DNA of 64,000 nucleotides from positions 277,501 to 341,500 of the forward strand of contig CAJNDS010000657.1 of NCBI GenBank assembly GCA_905221605.1. The letters are read 5' to 3'. This stretch comes from Symbiodinium natans (Eukaryota; Sar; Dinophyceae; Suessiales; Symbiodiniaceae). Below are positions 34,101 to 47,687 of this stretch, piece after piece (the stretch's first letter is position 1; each line of letters opens with the position of its first letter). The position numbers were made by a program, and so were the translations under genes. The notes beneath the pieces were generated by a model that saw only the letters and a list, made by a program, of their open reading frames with translations, did not search any database and was not told where the DNA came from.

Positions 34101-37100
34101 GTTCGAACAAAGATCAAGACTGGCAACCGAAAGCACAACACACCGGACTGCCTGACACCGAATTCTATCGTCGGTTGCTCCTCAAGGCGGAAGCTTCATC
34201 AGAGGGGGCAGAAACCTGTGTCATCAAGTCACGAAGCGTGTACAACCTTCAGAGGTCGAAGGACCAGCTCACGCAACAGCCTTCTCTTGGGGACTTTCGC
34301 GCTATTGTCAAAGCTGCTCCGTCAGTTCTGGGTAGTTTCGATGCGGCCACAGATAGCTACAACTTCACTTGCCCCTCTTCAGCTTCATCGCCAGAATATG
34401 AGGCAGCCCTGATGCAATACGCGAACATATCTAGTGCCGCTTTGAAATCTGCCCTCGCCAACTCGACCAGTAAACGTGTGAGGGTCAAGAGCAAGCCAGC
34501 CAATCAGTCATGATTTCTGAGTCGTGCAGAGCCAGCAGAGGCTGTCATATTGCAGAGTGACAAACTCTCTGACTCTACAACATTCTACGGTGTACAGCTT
34601 GCTTGTGATGTAAGCGCTAGCTTGACTGTCGTGCAGAATGAGTCTTTGCCATGCGCTTTGTCTAGTTTCGCTTTTATGTTTGATGTACAGTTGGAGTGTT
34701 ATAAAATCACATCAGCTCACGGCTTCTTGGCAACGAGCGAGCAGGAGCTGTCGTATTGCAGGCCGATAGCCCCTGTGCTTCAAGAATGTCCTATTACCGT
34801 CCATCGAAAGCAGTGCTAGGACAGGCTCTGGCCGGAATATTGTACAGTCTGCTTCCGGCGTGTGCGCACCGTGCACTGATGCAAAAGAGTCTTGTCGAAA
34901 TTGCGCGGGCTCGGCACCAGTGTCGCTGTGGTACTCAACACACGAAATCGATTTCATCCAGCACTGCTGTCGCAGCCGTTTCCAGAGTAGCCCTTCATCG
35001 CTTTCTGACGCAGCTCTACATTTCTGAGACGAGCGATATGAAGCAGTTTCCGAGCCCTAAGCATGGGATGTTGCGACTGGTGCTTCGAAAGCCTTCTCAG
35101 AAATCGCATTCCGCAAAGCCAGATCACGTTCCCTACGTACCACGAGATCAGCAGCTCGATAGTGCGAAGAAGGCAGAGCTACGATCCCAACACTGGTGTT
35201 GCTCTCTATCGGACTTGGTGCAGATGTCCGAGAACAGGCTCATCAAATTGCTCTTGAAGCTGGGAATCTTGTGGAACTTCACACGCTGTCCACATTGCAG
35301 AACAGGAAAGTTGTCAGGCTTGTTCAAGCACAAGAAGCGAGGATACGTGAGAAGATGTCAAGCGAAGTCGTGTCACAAGTATGTGCTTCCACATGCACGG
35401 CATCCATTCTTCTGTACTGGATGGGGCCAGTCATTCATTTCTTTGCGTCAACAGGTCCTGGTTCTTTTCTGCAATGTGACTAGGGTGGACACTGGCAAGA
35501 TTCATGTGCTGACGGGCCTTGGAGCAAGGGCGGTGCAAACTCTGTCTGCCAGATGGAGAAGAGCTGTAAAGGCTTATGTTCAACGACAACAAGAAGCTCG
35601 GCTCTTCGGCAATCTTCGAACTTGGGTTCAAGCTGAAGTCGACGAGGTCACAGTTCGTGGAAAGAAATCAGGCAAACAAGTGACCTGGTTCCAGTATTGC
35701 GGTCTGCTCGAGCGCGGCAACCGTAAGAGCCTCACCCTTGTCAAAATGCGAGTGAAGTCAACGTCTGTCAAGCTGAAGGGCAAGGGCAAGGGCTCTGCTG
35801 TGTCTCCGGGACCCATATCCAAAAAAGAATGGAAGCAGATAGGGTTCCGTTATCTCAAGAATCGGAAAATCCTGTTACACTGCGACGGAGCACGTGCGTA
35901 CAGGTACGTGCAGATACCTGGCGTGGTTACCGATTCGGTGAGACACAAGCGTCCGAGCCCCATATATGCCGCTACATGGAAGCACCGCCTTCCTCGAGAT
36001 TACAGGAAAGCACATGTCAAGGGTTTGCCCAAAGACCAAGCGGACACGGTATGGGTGAAAAAAGGCACCCAACTCATAGATAATGTGTGGCGGCAATTGA
36101 AGTTGATCGGGGTTCCGAAGTCCACGAAAGCGGATGAAGGGAACATTGATGAGCGGGTGCGTGAATTTCAATGGCATCATTGGCATGCCGAGCAGGACAA
36201 GTTCGCTGCTGTCGGCAATATTGTTCGAGCTGCGTACGAGGCGCGCAGGCTCTGAAGCCATGACTGAGCAAGCTCGATCTCGTACAGCTGTTCGAGATTG
36301 CTCATGCAGCGCGTAGTTTCTGTTTCTGTACATACACTCTGCTGCACCTGGTTCCAGCGCGCAGTTTCTGTTTCTGTACATACACTCTGTTGCACCTGGC
36401 AGTTTCTGTTTCTGTACATACACTCTGGTTGAATTACCGCATTTTGCTAGTTTGGCAAGCAAGTTCAACTGTACAGTCGTTTGATGCTGCTTGCGAGAAA
36501 CTCTGTAACGCAGTACCCAGAAAGCCGAAAAAGAGCTTTCTGCATGGCTGCTTGTTGCAGTCATCATGCCTGGTGACCTCTTGAAGTTGTGAATTCAAGA
36601 CTTTCTCCGTCGATTCGCCAAAGCCGCACATATCCCAGTAGTAGATTGTAGAGTCTCTGCAGAGTTCCCGTTGCTGCAGCTGCCATGCAGTACGCTCATA
36701 TGTTTGGGAGCCGACCCGTTGATGTTCCTGCCGTGATAGCGCAAGAAGCCCAGCTCGTGTGGAACGTGCTTCCCATTTGCATCCGTGCTGCTGAGCGCAA
36801 CTACTTCGCGCGTCCATTGGTGGCCATTCAACGAACTCGCCAAGAGACCGTAGCGTGGCTCCGAGTTCTACTACAAGAAATCGAACTTCACGACGCACAG
36901 CGCCAGGACATCATATTCTGGATGACAGTGCCTTATCTTTCACTACCATCTTCCTGCTCGGGGCAAGTGCTCGAGTTCTTGTTTCCATCTGTGCTGCCCA
37001 CGACAAGCGTCGAGCTAGTCTTGCAGTCTCCCAGTTGGATTCTAAGCGACTCTGACGATGATGATGTTGAGTTTGATGACCTTCGGCATGATGAGAACTT

Positions 37101-40100
37101 CGAAGCTTTGAAGAGCCGTAGTGAGCAAGAGCGCAAGCTCTTGGATCAGGTTCAACAGATGTGCGGTGAGTTCATGTGTTCCAACATTCGTGCGTGCGGC
37201 CACATCCATTTTCTTCGTCATCGTCAGACGATCTGGCCAGTTTCAGTACGCGAAACAGCTGTACGATGGTCACTCTGAGTCTGAGTAGGGATGTGTACAT
37301 ATGTACTGGGACTGTGGGTGAGGCCCCGGCCTATCATTATGCAGAAAGATAGGCTAGGCCTTGGTCGCGCTGACCATACTCTTTCAATACGTGTTTGGGG
37401 AGTTGGGGAGAAAGTTCAGGCGAAACGTGCTAAAAAAAAGATCTTGTTGGCACCGGCTGTGTCACAAGAGTGCACTTATCGCTGCTACAACGTACAAGTG
37501 CCTTCGTTGCAGTCGTTTCGCAAGCGAAAACCACCCGGACAGGGCTCCCGGGGCCCTCGCCCGCCCAAAGCCCTTAACCCTAAACCTTAAACCCTAAACC
37601 TATGACTGATGTCTGTGGCCCAGGCTCTTGCATATTGGACTGTGAGTGTGAGGGTGTCTCGCATGTTTAGGGTCTAGGGTTGGCGTCTCAGTCCTTGATG
37701 TCAAAGCCTTTTCGACACAGGATCGTTTTCAATGCTTGCCGTGCTGTGACTGTTTCAGCCAGCACGGAACAGCTGTTGCAGCTGGGCATTGGAAAAAAAT
37801 ATTGGCAGTCTCTGCGTCGCGCGTTTGTCAGAGGCAGAGGTGTAGTGCTCGTGTCGTAGGGGTAGTCTTGTACTGCTATGGCACCAAAGAAAAACAACCA
37901 GGACAGGGCAGTGCCCCTTCCGCCTGGGCGTGTGCAAGTCCAGGACGGTGGGGCGTCCTCAAGCCGGGCGCCGGTACTACCGCTGTCGCCTCCAGCGCGT
38001 TCGGTAGACGTCACGGGTTCGGGTGGTCCGGCAAAGAAGAAGATGAGGATGGCGAACATGTTAAGGGCCAAGTAGGCTTCCAAGCCATGTTAGTTTCTTG
38101 CAAGCGGTACCAGCTCTTCTCAAGCAGCGCGAAGTTTCAGACCATGGCGCCAAGCGCGTCCACGTCGGGACTGCGCAAGTCCCGCAGTTCCGTCACTCTT
38201 GTCTTGTTCGTGGGGAGTTGGTGACCCTTGATATATTCCAAACATGGCCCTTATACTTATACTGCCTTAAGCATCTTCAAAAAGATACCTAACTGATGGC
38301 CTGCGCCCGCCCTTGGCGGAGCCGTGCTAATTCAGAAAGATCTTTATAAAGATTGGTAAACCATTGTTTCATATGACCCAGGATCCTTTTTCTGGGGAGT
38401 TGGTGACCCTTTATATATTCCAAACATGGCCCTTATACTGCCTTAAGCATCTTCAAAAGGGTACCCAACTGATGGCCTGCGCCCGCCCTTGGCGGAGCCC
38501 GTGCTAATTCAGAAAGATCTTTATAAAGATTGGTAAACCATTGTTTCATATGACCCAGGATCCTTTTTCTGGGGAGTTGGTGACCCTTTATATATTCCAA
38601 ACATGGCCCTTATACTGCCTTAAGCATCTTCAAAAGGGTACCCAACTGATGGCCTGCGCCCGCCCTTGGCGGAGCCCGTGCTAATTCAGAAAGATCTTTA
38701 TAAAGATTGGTAAACCATTGTTTCATTATGACCCAGGGTTCTTTTTGTGGGGAGTTGGTGAGTCGTGGTGCAGTCTGTGCCTCAAGCAAGGCTGAGACCA
38801 TAGTTCACGGTACTTATAGTCCGCCGCTGCGACATCAGGCACCCTCAAGGGATTCAGACTTGCATCCCTAAGGTTGTACCCCTAAGGGCTCCTTTTATAT
38901 ACTCCAAACATGGCCCTTATACTGCCTTAAGCATCTTAAAAAGGGTACCCAACTGATGGCCTGCGCCCGCCCTTGGCGGAGCCCGTGCTAATTCAGAAAG
39001 ATCTCCATAAAGATTGGTAAACCATTGTTTCGTATGAGTCGCAAAAGAACAGGCACCATTCTTGTGAAGCGTGAGGGGATTTTCCTTTCAGCGCGACTCA
39101 GCCATGGAGGACCGTCTGGAAGACTTGACGCGTGCCGCCGCGGCGCAATTTGGGGCAGGGTTCCGCTACGCAAGCGACTTTGGAACCAGTTGGGTGTACC
39201 AGCAACTCGATATGCAAAGAGGCAATCGGGTGTCCAAGACTGTGTCGCGATTATACATGTCGACTTGGAACGCATTGGACCGCATGTATCCAGAAAGAGT
39301 GGTTGATTGGCCGCATTTGCCTGAGCCACGTCCGATGTTGCACGAGGAGACGCATTTTCATGCCCTGGGACGGACAAAGCCATTGACACAAGATGTCATT
39401 CTGTCTGCGTATTCGCCGCAGGCTGTGCGAATGGCTGCGCAGGGGAATGAGGATGAGTTCTTCGCCGCGATTTTTGCTAACCCGCCTTTGCAAATGGATC
39501 TGACGTGGACAAGGAAGGAGCGCAAGCGCGGTTTGAAGGGGCCCACGGAGGAGTGGCCCCTTCAGGCGCAACATCTGGCAAAGGAAGAGCAGCCCTTGTC
39601 GCAAATTTTTCAGCGGCCGTCCACTGCGGAGGTCACGGAGGTCGAGGCGGCAGGAGTCGGCGAAGTGTACCGCTTTGACTACACGGAGCAGGCGGTGAGA
39701 CATCAGATTCATCCACGGCGACTGCACAATCGGATATCCGGCTTATGCTGGAACGCCGGCGCGGTGCGCCAGGGAATCGACATCTCAGCCTTGCTCGCAG
39801 GCACGTGGTCATACTTAGCCATGCAGGAGTGGGTTTCGGGTTTAAGGTTTAGGGTTTAGGGTTTAGGGTTTCGGGTTTAGGGTTTAGGGTTTAGGGAATC
39901 GACACCTCAGCCTTCCTTGCAGGCACGTGGTCATACTTAGCCATGCAGGAGTGCGACCTCATGGATTTGCAACGGTTGGAGAGCTTGGAATACAGTGTCG
40001 TCGCTGTCGCAGAATCAGGATTGGCAGTTGCAATGCCCGAGGATTTTCTGGCTCGGAGCGGGCAGTTGGTTCAGGCAGTGACTGAAGACCTACCGTCGGG

Positions 40101-43100
40101 GCAGTGGGCCTTGAGGGGGATCTTCGGCAAGTTCGACCTAAGAGTTCCAGAGGGGTGGCCTTTGCAGCATCTTGTCGTGGGGTCTGCTCACCTAAATAAC
40201 ATGGTGGCACGTGAAAAGAGAGGACGAACCAGAGATCTGCTGCAGCAGTTATTTGCCGCGGCAGTGGAGGCTTCTTGCGACATTTTAGGTCTTGACCTGA
40301 ATCAAGGTTTGGGCCAGTTGTCGGATGAACTGAGGATATTCATTCAGAGGAACAACTTGCAGCCAGTCGCAACAGAACTGTTGGGAAATTGCGAAGGCGA
40401 TTGTTGCGGGTGGCTACAGCTTCCTGGCTCGCAACTCTTAAATCTGGCCGTACAAAGACACGGCCACATCCCTTTCGACCATAGAGACTTGCGAATCCGC
40501 ATGTATGACACGGACTCCCACTACCCTGCCTTCGTCTTTCACTCCGTGGACAACAGTCGCACCAGAGGAGAAGCGAGCACTGCAAGGCTCAAAAGGAAAG
40601 AACGTAAGGAGGAGAAGCTGGAGCAGAAGAGAGCCGCGAGGGCAAGCGCTTGGAAGAAACCGGTCTGATGGTCTCATGCTAGAGTCTCTGCAGAGTTCCC
40701 CTTGCTGCAGCTGCCATGCAGTACGCTCATATGTTTGGGAGCCGACCCATTGATGTTCCTGCCGTGATAGCGCAAGAACACTGCGCACCCCTTAAGATGT
40801 TAACTTGATTTAATGCGATTGATTTGTTGGGGACAGCCTTACTGATAGTGTTGCTTTTGGAACCAAGGCTTTGTGGATCATAGGAGGCTCTGTTGGCATA
40901 TGTATATATGTACATGTATACAAAAAATATATTTCTGTATATATATATACATATATTAATATATATATACATATATGTATGTTCACATAGAACAACCTAC
41001 ATATACATGTTGGCAGAAAGGGGCTCATAAGCTAGAACTATCCCCAGTTGGGCCAGCAGCAGGCCGCGTCAAGCCCTAGCTCTTTCGTGGTTCTGGCTCG
41101 GGGTTGAGGCTTTGGAGTTTCTGGCTTGGGGATGCTTAGGGTTGATCATTAAACCCTAAACCTAAACCCTAAACCCTGAACCCTGAACCCTAAACCCTAA
41201 ACCCATCCACTAAACCCTAAACCCTAAACCCTAAACCCTAAACCCTAAACCCTAAACCCTAAACCCTAAACCCTAAACCCTAAACCCTAAACCCTAAGCC
41301 CTCCGCCTGCCTGGTAGACGTGCTCCCCGTGCTCCTTCGAGTTGCACTTCGTCACCTGCGGGAAACACGGAGCCAACTAGCACGGATCCTCATCTTGCGG
41401 CTTGGGGTTTAGGGTTTAGGGTTTAGGGTTCAGGGTTCAGGGTTCAGGGTTTAGGGTTTAGGGTTTAGGGTTTAGGGTTTAGGGTTTAGGGTTTAGGCTC
41501 TAGGGTTCGGGGTTTAGGGTTTAGGGTTTAGGGTTCAGGGTTCAGGGTTCAGGGTTCAGGGTTCAGGGTTCAGGGTTCAGGGTTCAGGGTTGAGAGCTTG
41601 GGGTTTGGGGGTTAGGGTTTAGAAGCAGATGGAGCCCAGAGCTCTGCCAGCAGAGTCAGCAGTCATTATAGGATTCTTAAGGGAGGGCTTAGGGTTTAGG
41701 GTTTAGGGTTTAGGGTTTAGGGTTTAGGGTTTAGGGTTTAGGGATTAGGGTTCAGGGTTTAGGGTTTAGGGTTTAGGGTTTAGGGTTTAGGGTTCAGGGT
41801 TCAGGGTTCAGGGTTTAGGCTCTAGGGTTCAGGGTTCCAAGGTAGCGTATGGCACCCAAGGTTCCCTGATAACCCGCCACCACTCCCTAAGGCCCTAAGG
41901 CTCCCGAAGCTTCCCCACAATTTTGTAGGTACCTACCGCCCATGAACCTAGGAGCCCTATTGAACCCGAAACCCTGAACCCTAAACCCTAAGCCCTAAGC
42001 CCTAAACCCTAAACCCTAAGCCCTACGCCCTAAGCCCTAAACCCTAAACCCTAAACCCCAAACCCTTTCCCTCGCTTAAGAATCCTAAAGAACTAAGGCT
42101 GGAACCAGAGTGTCATCAATGACGCCGCCCCGCTCGTTCGTGATGACGCTCAACGTCCCCGTCATAGGTGGCAGTCCTGACCCCTTTATTTATTTAGGGT
42201 TCTTCAGGAAAGGGTCAGGGTTTAGAGTTTAGGGTTTAGGGTTTAGGGTTTATCCCGGACTTCCCAACATGAGTGCATGCTGGACCCATCCACTTGAAGA
42301 GCTTCAACAACTTTCGTGAGGCAAGGGTTTAGGGTTTGGGGTTTGGGGTTTGGGGTTTAGGGTTTAGGGTTTAGGGTTTAGGCCTTAGGCTTTAGGCTTT
42401 AGGCTTTAGGCTTTAGGCTTTAGGGTTTAGGGTTTAGGGTTTAGGGTTTAGGGTTTAGGGTGTAGGGTTCTAGGGTCTACTCACTACTCTACCTTGAGAC
42501 CTTATAGTACGTAACTTCGGCTTGCCAAAACCTTTATTCTAAGAAACTCTGAACCCTAAATACTCTAAATCATAGATACCCTGAACCCTAAACCCTAAAA
42601 AACTTAAAAGCCCTAAATAATCTAAACCATAAATACCCCGAACCCCAAAAAACCTAAACACCCTGAAAGCCCTAAAATCCCTCAATACCCTGAATACCCT
42701 AGATACCCTATACTGAAAACCCTGAGAAGCCCCAAGTACCCTAAAACTTCAACCTTTGTTTCCCTTAAGAATCGAATTGGGGACATAACGAGGTGGACTC
42801 AGGTTTGTTGAGTTTTCGCAGATTGCAGGATTTAGGGTTTTTGGTTTATAGGGTTTAGGGTTTGGGGTTGAGACTTTAGGGGTCCAAGTCCAAGCATGGT
42901 AAGGTATCGAAACTTTGCCGATCCCAGAACATTAAGACACTGCTTTCGTGTTTAAAAGAACCCTGAACCTTAAACCCCCGGCCGTGAACCTTTAAACCCT
43001 AAATCCAGGAACCCTAAACCCTAAACCCTAAACCCTAAACCCTAAACCCTAAACCCTAAACCCTAGGCAGCCTCGACCTTGCACTGACGCCAGGAACGAA

Positions 43101-46100
43101 GCCAGAAAGGGGGGCTGGGAAGGGCGTGGGGGGTTATTCAGACAACCCCCCCTGTCGATTCTGACAAAGCCCACACTCTTCTCCCCACATATGCGGAGGG
43201 TTTAACATACGATTCGACTCTCAGACTACTTGCCCTGGGCCCATACCAACATGTTGCAAGCCAGAAAGCCCTAAACCACGTAAGCCCTACAAGCCGCCAA
43301 AAAAACCTGCAAACCCTGTCAAGCCCTAAACCTTACAAAGCTCTAAAGTCCTAAAATTGCTATCAACCACCCTAACAAAGTCTGGAAACCCTTTCAGCTC
43401 CAGAAGTCCCATCAATGCTGCAAACACCATCATCCCCGCAAACCCTACAAAGCCCTGTGAAGCCCCATAAGGCCCTTAGACACCCCTATAACGCCCAAAC
43501 AAATCTTGTAAGGCCTTGCAAAACCCCATAAATCCCAAACACCCTATAATGTCCTAGGTAAAGACCTAGAAAGCCGTAAAACAAAAAACAAAAGAAGATA
43601 AAGCCCTAAACTCAGAGCTGACTGGGGGTCCATAGACATCGGCGGTGGTCACCCGCTCTACGAAGTCAAAGGCATCTTTGCCAGTCCACCTGGTCACAGG
43701 CAGCGAAAGGGGGGGGGGGTTGCGGTTCAGGATTGAAGGTATTTAGGGCTTAGGGTTTTGGGTTTCGGGTTTAGGGTATAGGCTCAGGGTTTGGGATTTG
43801 GGGCTCAGGGTAGTTGAGGATTCGGGCTTAGAGGTTTAAGTTGTTTAGGCTTTAGGGGATGTAGTGCGCTCCTCAATCAACTACGGGCCTTAGACCACGC
43901 TCCTTACACCTCAGGGTCCCAAAAAAGGCCCGAAGGGGCTCACATCCAATAGGCCCTTGGTTTAGGGTTTAGGGTTTAGGGTTTAGGGTTTTCCGAAAAG
44001 ACCGCCTGATGCTGCACATGTGGCTGACATCGAAGAGAGAAGCGCTCTCTCCTGGGCTTGAGCGAAGCCAAGGAACCTAAACCTAGAGGGTTTAGGGTTT
44101 AGGGCTTAGGGTTTAGGGTTTAGGGTTTAGGGTTTAGGGTTTAGGGTTTAGGGTTTAGGGTTTAGGGAAGAAAAGGAGGGAAGCATAGTGCTGCAGCTGG
44201 GAACCCCCTCCCCCCCCCCACAAAAGAATAATGATGGTGCTCCAGGGCATCCTAGTGGAGGAAGAAAGTTGCAGATCAACAAGAGCCCCATGCCGATAGC
44301 CAGATGGCGGCCAAATCCCTCAGCGGATTTGAGCTGGTTTAGCGGGATTCGGGGGTTGGTCAGGCGACATCCAGACCCCCACATCTTTGACTGCACCGTC
44401 ATGCGCAAGATGTCGCTAAGTCGGAGGGCCTGAGGGGTTGAGATCAGTTCAACGCATGCGCCACCCTGAATCATGTACAACCCAAAGGTCTCAGGCTTTG
44501 GGGTTCACGGCTTGGAAATGCCGCCAAGGGTCTTGTCCATTTGGTCGAGTCAATGATGCTCAGAGCATGCTTGCTGCCCTTTGCTTCGTACTGCACAGGC
44601 ATGGCGTAACCTGCTGCAGCGGAGTATCCCTAAACCCTAAACCCTAAACCCTAAACCCTATAGGGCATTCACCGAGTAACATTTTGTCAGCTCTAAACGG
44701 CCTAAGCCCTAAACCCCCAAGCCCACAACCTGCAAACAGCAAAAGCAGTGACAGCCCATAAGCTTGTAGGAGGAAAAGAACCCTCAACCCGACACAACCT
44801 AGGGATCTATAGGGTTTCGGGCTTAGGGTCTAGGGTTTGGAGTTTGGGGTCTAGGGTTTAGGGTTTAGGGTTTAGGGTTTAGGGTTTAGGGTTTAGGGTT
44901 TAGGGTTTGGGGTTCAGGGTTTAGGGTTTAGGTTTTAAGGTTTAGGCTTTCGGGTTAAGTGTCTAGGGCTTAGGGCCTATGCGCCGGCAACTGGAGTGAA
45001 GTTTTTTGTGTCCTTCGTTGGGCTTAGGAGGGTCCAGGGCTTGGGCTTACCGGGAAGATTTAAGGCTTCAGGTTTAGGGCTTAGGGTTTTAAGGCTTACG
45101 GTTTAGGGCCCTAACCCCTAAACTCCAACAACTGCCCGTGCTTGCCTGCGAAGTCGACCATCTTCCCACCTTCCTTTACGTGCTCCTGCGCTTCAGAAAG
45201 AATGGCTGAGGGCGTAGGTCAGCGTTTAGGGTTCAGGGTTCAGGGAGTAGGGTTGAAACCCGAAACTTTCGGGTTCAGGGCTTAGAGCTTAGGGTGGCGG
45301 TTCCGAAGGCTATGGTGCGCAATCATACACTCTTCGAGGTGCGACGCTGCTGTGCATGCTTTCGGTTTTAGGGTTTTAGGGTTTTAGGGGTTTAGGGTTT
45401 AGGGTTTAGGGTTTTGGATCTAGGGTTTAGGGTTTTAGGTCGGCATGCCCAACCCCGCTGCGCTAAAACCCCAATGCCCCAACCCCAAACCCTAAACTCG
45501 CGACCCGTGGCATTTCGCATAGTCTGTTAATGGAAGCATACACAGATAAGGGCTCTCTTAACAAGGTGATGATCAATATCCTTGAATATAAAACCCGAAA
45601 CCATCAACCCGAAACCCTCAACCCTAAACCCTATACCCTAAACCCTAAACCCTAAATCCTAAACCCTAGCCCCTAAACCCTAAAACCTAAACCCTAAGCC
45701 CCAAACCCCTAAACCCTAGACCGTATTTTGCTGGGGGAAGGAAGCCGAAGCCTGGAAAATGTAAGGCACTGTAAAGTCCGGCTTTAGGGTGAGGCGTTTA
45801 GGGTTCAGGGCTACGTGCTTAGGGTTTCGGGTTTAGGGTTTAGGGGGTAGGGTTTAGGGGTTAGGGCTTAGGGCGCAGGGTTTAGGGTGTAAGGAAGCAA
45901 GACGGTGCCCTCTCGCAGCTTCAAACTCAGTCCCGAACTCCGGATTCCTAGGACTCCCCCTGAACCCTAAACCCTAAACCCTCGAGACCCTAAACACCTC
46001 ACCCTAAACCCTAAACCCTAAGCCCTACACCCTAAACCCTAAACCCTAAACCATAGGCCGCCCGCGCCAGGCGGCGGCCGGTACAACTGAACGCTACCGC

Positions 46101-47654
46101 TTCGAGATCTGCTTGCTTTGCCAAGCAGATCGAGCTTGCCACACCTGATGCATCCCTGCTAGCCATAGGGCACAATGTAATAATGGATTAACCCTAAACC
46201 CCCGACGCGCGACCCCGGCGGGGGAGGTCGGGCCTAAGAAGCTGTTGCGCCCCCGCCAGGTTGCCCCCGGCAGGTTTCCCCCGCCAGGGTTGCCCCCGCC
46301 AGGGTTGCCCCCGCCAGCCAGGTTGCCCCCACCAGGGTTGCCCCCGCCAGGAAGGGTTGCCCCCGCCAGGGTTGCCCCCGGCAGCGTCCCGCCAGGGTTG
46401 CCCCCGCCAGGGTTGCCCCCGCCAGGGTTGCCCCCGCCAGGGTTGCCCCCGCCAGGGTTGCCCCCACCAGGGTTGCCCCCCGCCAGGGTGACAGCGTCAG
46501 CAGGGTTGCCCCCTCCGGTTGCCCCCCCGAAATTGGCCTCGCCGCCTATTCAGGAATTGTGCGCCTGTATGCTTCGTCGTCCTTGTCTATGAAGGGCCCT
46601 GCCAAAGTTCTCCATTAGTGGCCCCCGCCAGGTTCCAGACATATAGAAATAAATACATGTTTATACCTCACCTTGCCCCTGCCAGGGTTGCCCCCGCCAG
46701 GGTTGCCCCCACCAGGGTTGTCTCCGAGGTTTGCCCCCACCAGGGTTGCCTCTGCCAGGGTTGCCCCCGCCAGGGTTGCCCTGTCAGGTTGCCCCGCCAG
46801 GGTTGCCCCCGCCAGGGTTGCCCGCCAGGATGCCCAGGGTTGTCCCCGCCATTTTTCATATTTTTAATCTACATTTTCTATCTTCTAATATTCCTTTAAG
46901 GAATTCCACTAATAATAAAATGGCATTTTTCCCTTTCATTATTAGTAAAGATTTCTATGGAAAGATATTAATTCTCGATCTATATCTTCTTCAAATTCAT
47001 TTCGGCTTCTCTTCTTTCTCACATCCAGTGAATGCAGTAGAAGCATGTGGATTACTTACTCCCTTACATATCGTACCTGAATGGTATTTCTTATGCCAAT
47101 ATGCTATGCTAAAAGCTGTACCAAATAAAAATGCAGGATGCATTATCTTTCATCCTATTTTACTTTGTGAGAAGTCTTTCAATGTCATTCTATTTTAAAA
47201 TTAAGACGTCCAGTAGATTTAATGGTTTTTATCGCAACCCCGCCGGGTTGCCCAGTTTTACCCCTGCCAGGGTTGCCCCCACCAGGGTTGCCCCCACCAG
47301 CGTTGCCCCCGCCAGGGTTGCCGCCGAGTTAGGGTTGCCCTTGGCAGGGTTGCCCCGCCAGGGTTGCCCCCGCCAGGGTGACATTGCCCTCGCCGGGTTG
47401 CCCTGTCAGGGTTCCGCGCCTCCTCACGTCGCCTACTCAGGAATTGTGCACCTTCTCTGCGACGGCCCTACGCACCTCGTCCTCTTCGCGCGCTGGCGAG
47501 GCTTCGTCGTCCTTCTCTATGAAGTTTTGTTTAGTTGCCGAGCAGGGCTTCAAGTGCGAAGGGCCCTGTCAAAGGTATTAATTAATTGCCAGGGTTTCCC
47601 ATTAGTAGTCACCCCCGCCAGGGCCCCGCCAGGGTTGCCCCCGCCAAGGTTGAC

Positions 47655-47687
<33 letters not shown>

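Larger units (their letters stand above)
36650..40778. repeat. 98-bp direct repeats bracketing about 3.9 kb
   Basis: 36650-36747 and 40681-40778 are identical except for two positions (36670/40701 and 36718/40749). The first copy contains the start of the 197-residue ORF at 36685; the second is cut off after GCGCAAGAA. The pair brackets the tandem 178-bp repeats and the EEP gene. They may be remnants of a segmental duplication or the direct ends of an insertion. Confidence 0.9.

Noticed and set aside
46234-46467. GATLA pentapeptide-repeat protein on the minus strand
   Set aside because: The 15-bp unit encodes five residues in any frame. The array is interrupted by frame-breaking insertions and has no flanking gene structure.
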